This document shows, in pieces, positions 6,502-15,400 of a DNA stretch of 22,957 bases (position 1 is its first letter; each line of letters starts with the position of its first letter). A program made the translations under genes and the position numbers. The notes beneath the pieces are model-generated. The model was not told the DNA's origin. It saw only the letters and a list, made by a program, of their open reading frames with translations, and made no database searches. Origin of the DNA: JBDSLU01 sp031407765. GTDB lineage: Bacteria; Acidobacteriota; Vicinamibacteria; Vicinamibacterales; Vicinamibacteraceae. The stretch covers positions 1 through 22,957 of the forward strand of contig JANOIR010000578.1 of the NCBI GenBank assembly GCA_031407765.1. Reading direction: 5' to 3'.

Positions 6502-9152
6502 GACCGCGCCTTGGCGTCGCGGACGAGGCCGGCGAGCGTGGTCAGCGCGTCGATGGGGGTCAGCCGATCGACGTCGAGCGCGGCGAGGCGCCGCGTCAGC
6601 TCGTCGTCGACCGCGACCGGCGCCGCGAACAGCCCGAGCTGCTCGCCGGCCTTCGGCGCCCCCGACAGCGACGGGCGCCCGCCGCGGGCCAGTTCGTCCT
6701 GCTCGAGCGCGGACAGGATCTCGCGCGCCCGCGCCACCACCTCCGCGGGGAGACCAGCCAGCCGCGCCACCTGGATGCCGTAGCTGCGATCCGATCGGCC
6801 GTCGACGACCTTGCGCAGGAACAGGATGTCGTCGTGCCACTCCCGCACCAGCACGTGGGCGTTGACGACGCCGGGCCGCGCGTCGGCGAGGTCGGTCAGC
6901 TCGTGGTAGTGCGTCGCGAACAGCGTCCGCGGCCGCGTGCGGGGGTTGGTGACGAGGAACTCCGCCACCGCCCAGGCGATGCTCATCCCGTCGAACGTCG
7001 CGGTGCCGCGCCCGATCTCGTCGAGGACGACCAGGCTCTTCGAGGTCGCGGTGTGGAGGATGCGCGCCGTCTCCCGCATCTCGACCATGAACGTCGAGTA
7101 GCCGCGGGCGATGTTGTCCGACGCGCCGACGCGCGCGAAGACGCGGTCGACGACCGGCAGCCGCGCCTGCTTGGCCGGCACGAACGAGCCGATCTGGGCC
7201 AGCACCGACAGCAGCGCCGACTGGCGCAGGTAGGTCGATTTGCCGCCCATGTTGGGGCCGGTGAGGATCACCAGCTGCCGCGTCGTGCCGTTCAGCGACA
7301 AATCGTTGGGGATGAAGGGCTCGCTGGCCAGCCGCTCGACCACCGGGTGCCGCCCGTCGACGACAGCGAACTCGCCGTCCTCGGTCATGAGCGGCTTGGT
7401 GTAGTCGTGCAGCGTCGCCACCTCGCCGAGCGCGGCGAGGACGTCGAGCGTGGCCAGCGCCCGCGCCGACTCCTGCACCCGCGGCGCCGCCGCTGCGACC
7501 TGGACCAGCAGCGCGCCGAAGATTGCCAGCTCGCGCTCGAGGATCTTCTCGTCGGCACCGAGGACCTTCTCCTCGTAGGCTTTCAGCGCCGGCGTGATGA
7601 AGCGCTCGCCGCCGGCGATCGTCTGCTTGCGGTGGTAGTCGTCGGGGACGCGGCCCAGGTTGGTCTTCGAGATCTCGATGTAGTAGCCGAAGACGCGGTT
7701 GTAGCGGATCTTCAGCGAGGCGATGCCGGTGCGCGCGCGCTCCGCCTCTTCCATCGCCGCGATGTGCTCACGGCCGGATCGGCTGATCGCGCGGAGCGCG
7801 TCGAGATCGGCGTCGACGCCGTCGCGCACCATGCCGCCGTCGCGGGCCAGCGCCGGCGGCTCCTCGACCAGCGCCGAGGCCAGCGCGTCGCGGACATCGG
7901 CCAGATCGTCGAGCTCGCCGACCAGGCTTTGTGCGAGCGGCGCGGCCATCGGCTCGAGCACGAGCCGGACCCGCGGGATCGCCGCCAGGGACTGGCGCAG
8001 CGCGACGAGGTCGCGTGGGCCGGCCGTGCCAATCGCAACCCGGCCGACGAGGCGCTCGAGGTCGTGGACGGCGCGCAGCGTGTCGCGGAGCCGGCCGCGC
8101 TCGGTGGCCTTGAAGGCGAACTCCTCGACCGCGTCGAGCCGATCCTGGATCCGCTCGAGCGCGGTCAGCGGCCGCATCAGCCAGGCGCGCAGCCGGCGCG
8201 CGCCCATCACCGTCTGGGTCCGATCGAGCACCGACAGCAGCGAGCCGTCGCGGCCGCCCTCGGCGCCCTCGAGGATCTCGAGGTGCCGGAACGTCATCGG
8301 ATCGATCAGCAGGCCGTCCTGGCGCTCCCGCCAGCCGATGGCGCGGACGTGCGCGAGGTCGACCTTCTGGGTGTCGCGGAGGTACTCGACCAGGGCCCCG
8401 GCGGCACAGGTCGCGGCGGGATGGCCGTCGAGCCCGAACGCATGCAGGCCGCTGGTGCGCAGCTGATCACACAGCGTCTTCGTCGCGCGGTCGACCCCGA
8501 ACGCCCACTCGTCGAGCGGCGTGACCGCGATGCCGAGGCGCACGATCTCTGGCAGGAGCGTCGCCGCCTCGACGCCCTGGGCGACGATCACCTCGCGCGG
8601 GCGCAGCACGCCGAGCTCCTCGTTGAGCGCCTGCCGACCGTCGGCGCCGTCGTACTCGGCGGCGAGGAACTCGCCGGTCGAGACGTCGAGCAAGGCTACG
8701 CCCAGGCGATCGCCCGCGCCTGTCCCGGTGCCTGGGGCCAAGGCCAGCAGGAAGGCCGGCTCGCGCGCGTCGAGATAGCTGGCGTCGGTGAGCGTGCCCG
8801 GCGAGACGACGCGGGTGACGTCTCGTTTGACGACGCCCTTGGCCTGTTTCGGATCTTCGATCTGGTCGCAGATGGCGACGCGGAAGCCGCGTTTGACCAG
8901 TCGTGTGATGTAGCCGTCGGCGGCATGAAAGGGCACGCCGCACATCGGCACGGCGTTCCCGGCGGCATCCTTCGATCGTGAGGTGAGCGTCAGCTCGAGG
9001 GCGCGCGCCGCCGTCAGCGCGTCCTCGTAGAACATCTCGAAGAAGTCGCCCATCCGGAAGAACAGGATGGCGTCGCGGTAGCGCGCCTTGGCATCGAAGT
9101 ACTGCCGCATCGCGGGCGTGACGGACGCGGGCGGCGGGGATGACACCGTCAT
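6498..9152 (-). CDS. mutS: DNA mismatch repair protein MutS
   Basis: MutS, 884 residues, recognises mismatches and small loops and starts methyl-independent or MutL-dependent repair. The mismatch-reading F37-x-E39 motif is in FRMGDFFEMFYEDA. The ATPase domain has Walker A GPNMGGKST near residue 630, Walker B LVVLDEIGRG near 708 and the FATHYHEL motif near 746. Length matches MutS1. The ATG at 9152 gives an N-terminus with TPAMRQYFDAK, like other MutS proteins. The gene starts 22 bp from divergent tsaB and its stop overlaps the ATG of a solute-binding lipoprotein by 4 bp. No mutL is in the window. Confidence 0.98.
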   Translation of the reverse strand: MTVSSPPPASVTPAMRQYFDAKARYRDAILFFRMGDFFEMFYEDALTAARALELTLTSRSKDAAGNAVPMCGVPFHAADGYITRLVKRGFRVAICDQIEDPKQAKGVVKRDVTRVVSPGTLTDASYLDAREPAFLLALAPGTGTGAGDRLGVALLDVSTGEFLAAEYDGADGRQALNEELGVLRPREVIVAQGVEAATLLPEIVRLGIAVTPLDEWAFGVDRATKTLCDQLRTSGLHAFGLDGHPAATCAAGALVEYLRDTQKVDLAHVRAIGWRERQDGLLIDPMTFRHLEILEGAEGGRDGSLLSVLDRTQTVMGARRLRAWLMRPLTALERIQDRLDAVEEFAFKATERGRLRDTLRAVHDLERLVGRVAIGTAGPRDLVALRQSLAAIPRVRLVLEPMAAPLAQSLVGELDDLADVRDALASALVEEPPALARDGGMVRDGVDADLDALRAISRSGREHIAAMEEAERARTGIASLKIRYNRVFGYYIEISKTNLGRVPDDYHRKQTIAGGERFITPALKAYEEKVLGADEKILERELAIFGALLVQVAAAAPRVQESARALATLDVLAALGEVATLHDYTKPLMTEDGEFAVVDGRHPVVERLASEPFIPNDLSLNGTTRQLVILTGPNMGGKSTYLRQSALLSVLAQIGSFVPAKQARLPVVDRVFARVGASDNIARGYSTFMVEMRETARILHTATSKSLVVLDEIGRGTATFDGMSIAWAVAEFLVTNPRTRPRTLFATHYHELTDLADARPGVVNAHVLVREWHDDILFLRKVVDGRSDRSYGIQVARLAGLPAEVVARAREILSALEQDELARGGRPSLSGAPKAGEQLGLFAAPVAVDDELTRRLAALDVDRLTPIDALTTLAGLVRDAKARS

Positions 9153-9160
9153 GGCAAGAG

Positions 9161-9170
9161 TACAATCTTA
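9161..9170. promoter_or_regulatory. Overlapping -10-like hexamers, mutS/tsaB divergent starts
   Basis: In the 22-bp gap 9153-9174, TACAAT (9161-9166) faces tsaB, 8 nt from its ATG, and TAAGAT on the minus strand (9170-9165) faces mutS, 12 nt from its ATG. The hexamers overlap by 2 bp. Any -35 elements would lie inside the opposite coding region. Neither gene has a Shine-Dalgarno, so leaderless or near-leaderless transcripts are likely. This is inferred from spacing alone. Confidence 0.45.
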
Positions 9171-9174
9171 CTCA

Positions 9175-9930
9175 ATGCTTCTCCTGGCCCTCGACACGAC
9201 CACCGCCGCGGGCAGCGTGGCGCTCTGGGACGACGGCCTGATCGAGGAGCGGATCGGCGACCCGGCACGCTCGCACGCCGAGCGCCTGCCCGGCGATCTG
9301 GTGGCGCTGTTGAGGGCGCACGGGCGGACGCCGCGCGACGTCGAGCGCTACGCCGTCGCCGCCGGGCCCGGGTCCTTCACCGGCCTGCGGATCGGCATCG
9401 CCACCGTACAGGGCCTGGCGCTGGTGGGGGATCGCCTGGTCTATGCCGCCGGCACCCTCGAGCTGCTGGCGCAGGACGCTGCGCGGGCGAAGGACGCCGG
9501 CGAAGGCACGACGATCGTGGCGTGGATGGAGGCCTATCGCGGCGAGATGTTCGCGGCGCGCTACCGCGTCGTCCAGGCAGCGCCGCACGGCGAGGACGGC
9601 GCGCCTGTCCGCGCCAGCGCGTCCCTCGTCGCGCTCGACCCGCCGACCGTCTCGGCGCCGGAGCCGCTGGCCGCTGCCTGGGGTACCGACGGCCGCGCCC
9701 GCATCATCGTCATCGGCGACGGCGTGCCGCGCACGCGGGCGCTCCTCGCCCAGCACTTCGGCCCGGAGGCGGCGCTGCGGGACCCGGGGCCGCTCGCCGG
9801 CACGCTCGCGGCCCTCGCCGCGGCGGATCCGGCCGCGGCGACGCGCCCGCATGCGGTGGTGCCCATCTACGTGCGCCGGCCGGACGTCGAGCTCGCTCGC
9901 GATCGTGCCGCCGTTCGCCCGACGGCGTGA
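9175..9930 (+). CDS. tsaB: tRNA threonylcarbamoyladenosine biosynthesis protein TsaB
   Basis: TsaB, 251 residues, is an ASKHA-fold partner of TsaD in making t6A37 on ANN-decoding tRNAs in the cytoplasm. The N-terminus MLLLALDTTTAAGSVALW is the phosphate-1 strand-turn. SHAERLPGDLVALL and the diagnostic GPGSFTGLRIGIATVQGLAL (near residues 64-83) follow. The ATG at 9175 puts the LLALDT strand at the N-terminus, as in the family; an upstream ATG at 9151 overlaps the mutS start and lies before the -10-like TACAAT. A rimI-type gene follows after 16 bp, a common pairing. tsaD and tsaE are not in the window. Confidence 0.95.
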   Translation: MLLLALDTTTAAGSVALWDDGLIEERIGDPARSHAERLPGDLVALLRAHGRTPRDVERYAVAAGPGSFTGLRIGIATVQGLALVGDRLVYAAGTLELLAQDAARAKDAGEGTTIVAWMEAYRGEMFAARYRVVQAAPHGEDGAPVRASASLVALDPPTVSAPEPLAAAWGTDGRARIIVIGDGVPRTRALLAQHFGPEAALRDPGPLAGTLAALAAADPAAATRPHAVVPIYVRRPDVELARDRAAVRPTA

Positions 9931-9946
9931 GGTCCCAGGCCACTAG

Positions 9947-10453
9947 ATGTCGGAGCTGCCGCCGCTCGAACTCGCCCGTGCCGAGCTGGCGCGGGACCTC
10001 GACGGCATCCTCGCCGTCGACGCGACGACCTTCGAGCGGCCGTGGACGCGGGCGATGTACGAGTGGGAGTGGACGCATTCCGACGTCGCCCGCTTCTACG
10101 TCGCCCGCAGCGGCACGACCGTCATCGCCTACTGCGCCGGGTGGGTGATCTTCGACGAGCTGCATATCAACAACCTGGCCGTCGACCCGGCCTGGCGCCG
10201 GCGAGGGGTGGGCGGCGCCCTGCTGCAGTTCGTGCTCCACCACGCTGGCGCCGAGGGCGCCAGCGGCGCCACGCTCGAGGTACGCCGCTCGAACGAGCCG
10301 GCCCGGCGCCTCTACGAGCGCTTCGGGTTCGCCTTCGCCGGGGTCCGGACCGCCTATTATCGCGAGCCGGTCGAGGATGCCCTCGTCCTGTGGCGTAACC
10401 GAGCCGGCCAGGGTGGTCTGACCGGGAATCCGGATGCCGCACCGGCCGGTTGA
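9947..10453 (+). CDS. rimI: GNAT N-acetyltransferase, RimI type (ribosomal protein S18 alanine N-acetyltransferase)
   Basis: This 168-residue GNAT protein probably acetylates the N-terminal alanine of ribosomal protein S18 using acetyl-CoA. RimI features are DATTFERPWTRAMYEWE near the start, ELHINNLAVDPAWRRRGVGGALL carrying the acetyl-CoA loop R-R-x-G-x-G, then LEVRRSNEPARRLYERFGF. It starts 16 bp after tsaB, which supports rimI over a generic GNAT. The C-terminal dozen or so residues after LVLWRN are an unconserved Gly/Ala-rich tail. A GAGGT about 13 nt upstream is only a weak ribosome site. Confidence 0.88.
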   Translation: MSELPPLELARAELARDLDGILAVDATTFERPWTRAMYEWEWTHSDVARFYVARSGTTVIAYCAGWVIFDELHINNLAVDPAWRRRGVGGALLQFVLHHAGAEGASGATLEVRRSNEPARRLYERFGFAFAGVRTAYYREPVEDALVLWRNRAGQGGLTGNPDAAPAG

Positions 10454-10478
10454 ATCGCCCGGAGCCGGGTGCTACAGT
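10450..10478 (+). promoter_or_regulatory. Candidate sigma-70-type promoter before the DUF465 gene
   Basis: TTGAAT (10450-10455), a 17-nt spacer and TACAGT (10473-10478) match a housekeeping promoter. The -35 overlaps the rimI stop codon (10451-10453). Transcription near 10485 would give a leader of about 78 nt containing a small hairpin, arms GCCCCG (10528-10533) and CGGGGC (10536-10541), just before the ribosome site. Confidence 0.5.
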
Positions 10479-10550
10479 CGACCCGAGCAGATCGCGTCGG
10501 AATCCGGTCTCGTTTCCATGGACCAACGCCCCGCACGGGGCCTCGGACAG

Positions 10551-10556
10551 AGGAGG
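10551..10556 (+). promoter_or_regulatory. Shine-Dalgarno AGGAGG for the DUF465 gene
   Basis: A perfect AGGAGG lies 6 nt before the ATG at 10563. It selects that start over an ORF extension back to 10434 that would run through the candidate promoter. Confidence 0.75.
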
Positions 10557-10562
10557 TCGGGC

Positions 10563-10814
10563 ATGGCCGAGTCGCTAGATATAGGGCTTCGTAGGCAGCT
10601 GCTGCAGACGGACGAAGAGTTCCGCGCCTTGTCGGAACGTCATCACGAGTTGGACGTCCGCTTGCACCAGCTGGCCGAACGCTCCCACCTCGACGACCAC
10701 GAGCAGGTCGAGGAATCCACCTTGAAGAAGCGCAAGCTGCAGTTGAAGGATCGGATGGAGGACATTCTGCGCCGTCAGGTGACGGCGCCGAAGATCGCGT
10801 CGGCGTCGTACTGA
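10563..10814 (+). CDS. DUF465 / YdcH family small coiled-coil protein
   Basis: This 83-residue protein is charged, probably all-helical and cytoplasmic. The segment FRALSERHHELDVRLHQLAER followed by STLKKRKLQLKDRMEDILRR is the DUF465 (YdcH) pattern: a helical hairpin with a conserved H-x-x-L heptad and a Lys-rich K-x-x-L-x-L-K-D second helix. The family's function is not known. The strong AGGAGG and its own candidate promoter suggest it is well expressed. Length is close to the usual 70-80 residues. psd follows after 117 bp. Confidence 0.8.
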   Translation: MAESLDIGLRRQLLQTDEEFRALSERHHELDVRLHQLAERSHLDDHEQVEESTLKKRKLQLKDRMEDILRRQVTAPKIASASY

Positions 10815-10882
10815 CGAGCCCGTGTCGCGGGTCGCGGCTCGCGCGTCCCGGACGCGATGCGAGCCGGCCCCGCGAGCGGGCC
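10815..10882 (+). terminator. Possible stem-loops after the DUF465 gene
   Basis: CGAGCC (10815-10820) pairs with GGCTCG (10836-10841), and GGCCC (10866-10870) with GGGCC (10878-10882). They follow the stop codon directly, but the stems are short for this GC content and no T-run is present. This is a weak call. Confidence 0.25.
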
Positions 10883-10931
10883 AGTGCCCACGGACATGTC
10901 GCGCGGGGTACGGCGCGACGACCACCACACC

Positions 10932-11585
10932 ATGACAGGGATCGATCGTGCGGGCACGCCGTTCATCGGCGGGGCCCTTGTGCTTGCGGCGATGGCCGCC
11001 GTGCTGACCTCGTGGTGGTGGGCGCTTCCGTTCGTCGCCCTTGCCGCGTTCCTGGCCTTCTTCTTCCGGGATCCCGATCGCGACAGCCCCTCCGATCCGT
11101 CCGTCGTGCTCTCGCCAGCCGACGGGCGCATCATGGTCGCCGGCCCCGGGCAGCCCGCGGTTGCGCCCGAGGGCACCTGGCAGCAGATCAGCATCTTCCT
11201 GTCGCCCATGGACGTGCACATCAACCGGGTCCCGTACGGCGGCACGATCACCCGCCTGACCTATCAGCCCGGTCGCTTCCTGCCCGCCTACCGTACCGAG
11301 TCGGGCTCGCAGAACGAGCGCACCGAGCTGTGGGTCGAGCAGCAGGGCCGGACCGTGGTGTTCCGTCAGGTCGTCGGGATGCTGGCCCGGCGCGTCGTGT
11401 GCCGCGTACACGAGGGTGACGTCGTCGCCACCGGCGATCGTTTCGGGTTGATGAAGTTCGGCTCGCGGATGGACGTCTTCGTCGATGCGAGCGCACGCCT
11501 GCTGGTCAAGCCCGGCGACGTCGTGCGGTCGGGGGAAACCCGGCTCGCCGAGTTCCCGCCGGTCCGGGACGGCGTCCCATGCTGA
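10932..11585 (+). CDS. psd: Phosphatidylserine decarboxylase, short (archaeal-type) form
   Basis: This enzyme decarboxylates phosphatidylserine to phosphatidylethanolamine at the inner membrane. The 217-residue proenzyme starts IDRAGTPFIGG with a membrane region at about 9-46, then FFFRDPDRD, LSPADGRIM, ISIFLSPMDVHINRVPYGG and FGLMKFGSRMDVF. Self-cleavage between G177 and S178 would create the pyruvoyl cofactor on a short alpha chain. These are the marks of the short Psd class. The ATG at 10932 is chosen because family members begin a few residues before the GxPF motif; ATGs at 10857 and 10896 are alternatives. The stop overlaps the pssA start by 7 bp. Confidence 0.93.
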   Translation: MTGIDRAGTPFIGGALVLAAMAAVLTSWWWALPFVALAAFLAFFFRDPDRDSPSDPSVVLSPADGRIMVAGPGQPAVAPEGTWQQISIFLSPMDVHINRVPYGGTITRLTYQPGRFLPAYRTESGSQNERTELWVEQQGRTVVFRQVVGMLARRVVCRVHEGDVVATGDRFGLMKFGSRMDVFVDASARLLVKPGDVVRSGETRLAEFPPVRDGVPC

Positions 11586-12406
11586 AAGCCCGCCGCTTCG
11601 TCCCGACCGCCCGCGTCGATCGGGCGCGGATGCGGCGCGGCGCCTATCTGCTGCCCAGCCTGCTGACGCTGAGCAACCTGTTCTGCGGCTACGCCTGCGT
11701 GATCTTCGCGCTGCGCGACTCGTTCGCGCAGGCCGCGATGTTCATCGGCTTTGCCATCGTCCTCGACATGCTCGACGGGCGCGTCGCGCGGATGACCGGC
11801 ACGTCGAGCGCGTTCGGCGTCGAGTTCGACTCGCTCGCCGACGTCGTCTCGTTCGGCATGGCGCCGGCGATTCTGTGTTTCGCCTGGGTCCTCAAGGTGT
11901 TCGACCAGGCCGGGTGGGCCGCCAGCTTCGTGTTCGTCTCCGCGGCGGCCATCCGCCTGGCGCGCTTCAACATCCAGACCAACGTGCCCGGCGTCGACAA
12001 ACGCTACTTCGTCGGCATGCCGAGCCCGGCGGCCGCGGGTGTCCCGGCTGCCACCGTCTTCGCGTATCCGACCTTTGTCGCCGGCTGGCCCTACAACCTG
12101 CTGGCGTTGCCGATGGTGCTGGTGCCGGCCTTCCTGATGATCAGCACCGTCCGCTACCGCAGCTTCAAGTCGATCGACCTCGGGACGCGGCGCTCCTACC
12201 GCGGCCTGCTGCTGATGGCGCTGGTCATCGCGGCGATCGCCACGCATCCGCAGATCACGCTGGTCGTCGTCGCGTACGGCTACCTGGCGTCAGGCCTGAT
12301 CGGCTGGGCGTGGGGCCGCCTCGGGCGCCGTGCTCCGGACGTCACGCCCGCCGCCGACGTCGCCGTCGTGCCCCCGCCGGACTCGGCCCCCGTCACCCTC
12401 GAATAG
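11579..12406 (+). CDS. pssA: CDP-diacylglycerol--serine O-phosphatidyltransferase
   Basis: PssA (275 residues, polytopic inner-membrane protein) makes phosphatidylserine from CDP-diacylglycerol and L-serine, the step before Psd. The CDP-alcohol phosphotransferase signature is complete: D66-G67-x-x-A70-R71, eight residues, G80, three, D84, three, D88. YLLPSLLTLSNLFCGY before it is typical of the PssA subfamily, and about seven hydrophobic segments follow. The ATG at 11579 lies within the psd end (7-bp overlap), so the two are translationally coupled. The C-terminal 30 or so residues are a Pro/Ala-rich tail. It converges on the kinase gene with 13 bp between stops and no visible terminator. Confidence 0.96.
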   Translation: MLKARRFVPTARVDRARMRRGAYLLPSLLTLSNLFCGYACVIFALRDSFAQAAMFIGFAIVLDMLDGRVARMTGTSSAFGVEFDSLADVVSFGMAPAILCFAWVLKVFDQAGWAASFVFVSAAAIRLARFNIQTNVPGVDKRYFVGMPSPAAAGVPAATVFAYPTFVAGWPYNLLALPMVLVPAFLMISTVRYRSFKSIDLGTRRSYRGLLLMALVIAAIATHPQITLVVVAYGYLASGLIGWAWGRLGRRAPDVTPAADVAVVPPPDSAPVTLE

Positions 12407-12419
12407 TCGGTCACGACAC

Positions 12420-15400
12420 TCACGACGCGGCGCCGTCCATTGCGGCGGGTCGTCCCGACAAGGGCAGCGTGATCGTGACCGTCGTGCCGGCGCCGCGCGT
12501 CGATGCGACGGCGATCGTGCCGCCGTGCAACTCGACGTTGCGGCGCGCGATGCTGAGGCCGAGGCCGGTGCCGCTGGCCTTGGTGGAGAAGTACGGCTCG
12601 AAGATGCGCGCCGACGCCTCGGCGTCCATGCCGACGCCGCTATCGGCGATCGTCAGCACCAGCCGGTCGCCGTCGCGCCGCGCCGTCACCGTCAGCTCGC
12701 CGCCGCCGGGCATCGCGTGCAGCGCGTTCTCGAGGATGTTGATGACGGCGCGGGACAGCAGCATCCGATCGACGGTCACCGGCGGCAGGCCGGCGGCGAC
12801 GTCGAGCGTGATCGCCACGCGCTCGCCGACGCCGAGACGATACGGATCGACGACCTCTTGCAGCAGGTCGGCGACCACGGTGGGCGTCGGCCGCGCGATC
12901 GGCGACGAGCCGAAGCTCGAGAACTCGGACGCGATTTGCCGCAGCAGGCGCACCTGCGTGAGGATGGTGTCGACGCAGGTGTCGAGCACCGGCGACAGCG
13001 GCTCGCCGCGATCGTGGTGGACGCGCCGCAGGTGCTCGGCCGAGAGCTGGATCGGCGTCAGCGGGTTCTTGATGTCGTGCGCCACCTGGCGCGCCATCTC
13101 GGCCCAGGCCTCGAGCCGGTGCGTCCGCTCGACCTGGCTGCGCTGTCGCTGCAGCTCGCCGGCCATCCGGTTGAAGGCCTCGACCAGGCGCTGCAGTTCG
13201 TCGGCGGTGCGCACGATGACGCGCGTGCTCAAGTCACCGGCAGCGATGCGTCGCGTCGCCCGGGTCAGGCGCTGCACCGGATCGCCGATCCGTTCGGCCA
13301 TCCAGTAGCCGAGGCCGGCGCCGAGCAGGATCAGCATGAGCGCGCCGAGCAGCACCGCGCGGTCGAGGTCGGCGATCTCGCGCTCGATCTCGCGCTGCCG
13401 CAGCGCCAGCGGCACGGTGAGGATGGCGTCGTCGCCGCCGATGCGGACCGGCGCCGCGGCGACGAGGTAGGCGAAGTCGCCGATCCGATCCTGGCCGACG
13501 TAGGTCGGCAGCCGATCGATGGCCACCGCGCGGTGCACCTGCGCCGGGGTGCGCGTCGGCAGGAGACCCGAGGCGAAGAGATCTCGCTCGCTCGTCACCA
13601 TCACCTCCGACGTGGTGAAGATGTTCACGTCCTGGTCGATGATGCGGCTGATCCACACCATCACGTCGTCGTTCAAGCCGCCCACCGTCGCGCCAGCGAG
13701 CTCGCGCTGCTGCAGGGCCAGCGACTCTTCGATGACGCGCTTGGCGGTGAGGGCGGTGCGGGCGGCGCCGGCTTCGGCGTCGGCGCGCAGCTGGCTGGCG
13801 ACCGAGGCGCGCACCAGCAGCGCCAGGGCCAGCACCGGCACCAGCGTCGCGGCGACGAAGGCGAGGAACAGCTTGCGGTAGAAGCTCGAGCGGATCTCCT
13901 GAACCACCAGCGGCAGGGGTGAGCCGCCGGGGCGGATCGCGCCGCGTAGCAGGCTGGTCAACACCACCAGCACCACGAACAGCAGCGCCGCGAAGGCGGT
14001 CAGCTCGCCGAGGTTCACGAGATGCGTGAAGGGGGTGAGGATCGGGTAGCCGACGACGTAGATGCCGTTGCGGTTGTTCGAGACATAGACCCGATCGGCG
14101 CCGTCGCCGCGCGCCAGCGTGGTCCAGAACCCCTCGCGCGAGCGATAGGCCGTGTCGAAGACCTCGTCGGTCAGCAGCCACGATCGGCTGAGGGACGTGT
14201 AGATCGGCAGTCGGCCCCAGCCGAACACGGTCAGCTCGACATCGCCTCCCGGCGTCCCTTCGCGCGTCGTGCGCGGGGCACGGAAGAACTCGTAGTACGG
14301 GCTCTGCGACGAGATGAAGGAGAGCGCGCTGTAGTCGAGCATCACGTAGGCGACGATCGCCCCGATGATCCGCTCGCCACCCTTGCCGTCGTCGACGCAC
14401 AGGCCGCGCTCGGCGTGGAGCATCCGCCGCTCGTCGGCACCGAACGGCTGCACTTCGCCGACCAGCGGGGCCCAGGCGCACGATGTCGCCTCCGGCCGGC
14501 GCAGCGGCACGACTTCCGCCTCCGGGAAGTTCAGCGCGAAGCGGCTGACGAGGACCCCGTCTTCGCCGTACAGCTCGATCGCCGAGGTGAGCCGCGCTTC
14601 TTCCAGCTCGGTGCTGCGCCAGACGGTGAAGGCCGGCTCCGTCGACGGGCCCGAGCGCTCCGACGCCGCCGAGGCCACGAGCGCCCCGAGATCCGAGTCG
14701 CTGTCGATCTGCTGCTCGGCGCGCTTCAAGATCTCGACGAGGTCGTCGGGATGCCGGCGCGCGTGCCGGGCGTAGTCCTCCTCGACCAGCCGCGTCTTGA
14801 CGCGATCGACGACGTCGACCAGGACCGGATAGAGCAGCCACGCCGGCAGCAGCAGCGCCACCAGGAGCCAGCCGAGGCGGGACGCCTGCGAACCGTGGCG
14901 GAACCACGGGATGCCCCGGCGGGTCATCCACGCGGTCGCGGCAATCGCCAGGCTGAAGACGACCAGCGGCCCGCGCGCGATCGCCAGGCCGTTGGTCGCC
15001 GTGGCGATGGCCGGGCCGAGCGCGATCGCCGGGAGCACCCACGCCAGCGGGATCAGCCAGCGCACGGCGCCGCCAGGCCCGCGCCAGCGCGCCAGCGCGA
15101 GGCGACAGGCCAGCACGCCGGCCCAGCATGCGGCCGCCTGTACCAGGACCAGGCCGGCGAGCCGGGCCAGGCGTAGCGACTCCCACGGCGCGACGCTGAA
15201 GTGGAGGAGGCTCGCCGCGCTGCGCCGCTCCGCCTCCTGCACCACGGCGAAGACGCCGACGTGCAAGGCGAGCAGCGCCAGGCCGGCAAGCACCTGCAGG
15301 GCCACGCCGAAGACCAGATCACCGAAGCCATGGTCCTGTTGTCGGCGGCCGCGGCGGGCGAGGATGTTGCGCCGCACCGGGTCGACCAGCAGCATCACCG

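Noticed and set aside
6502..6840. N-terminal extension of the solute-binding protein to 6840
   Set aside because: It overlaps mutS coding sequence and would bury the lipoprotein signal; the ATG at 6501 fits signal and coupling.
6834..8981. 715-codon plus-strand ORF opposite mutS
   Set aside because: Antisense to a complete MutS; composition is typical of a shadow frame and there is no ribosome site or domain.
12330..13922. 530-codon plus-strand ORF opposite the kinase catalytic domain
   Set aside because: The minus-strand frame carries HAMP, H-box and ATPase motifs; this frame is Arg/His/Gln-rich noise.
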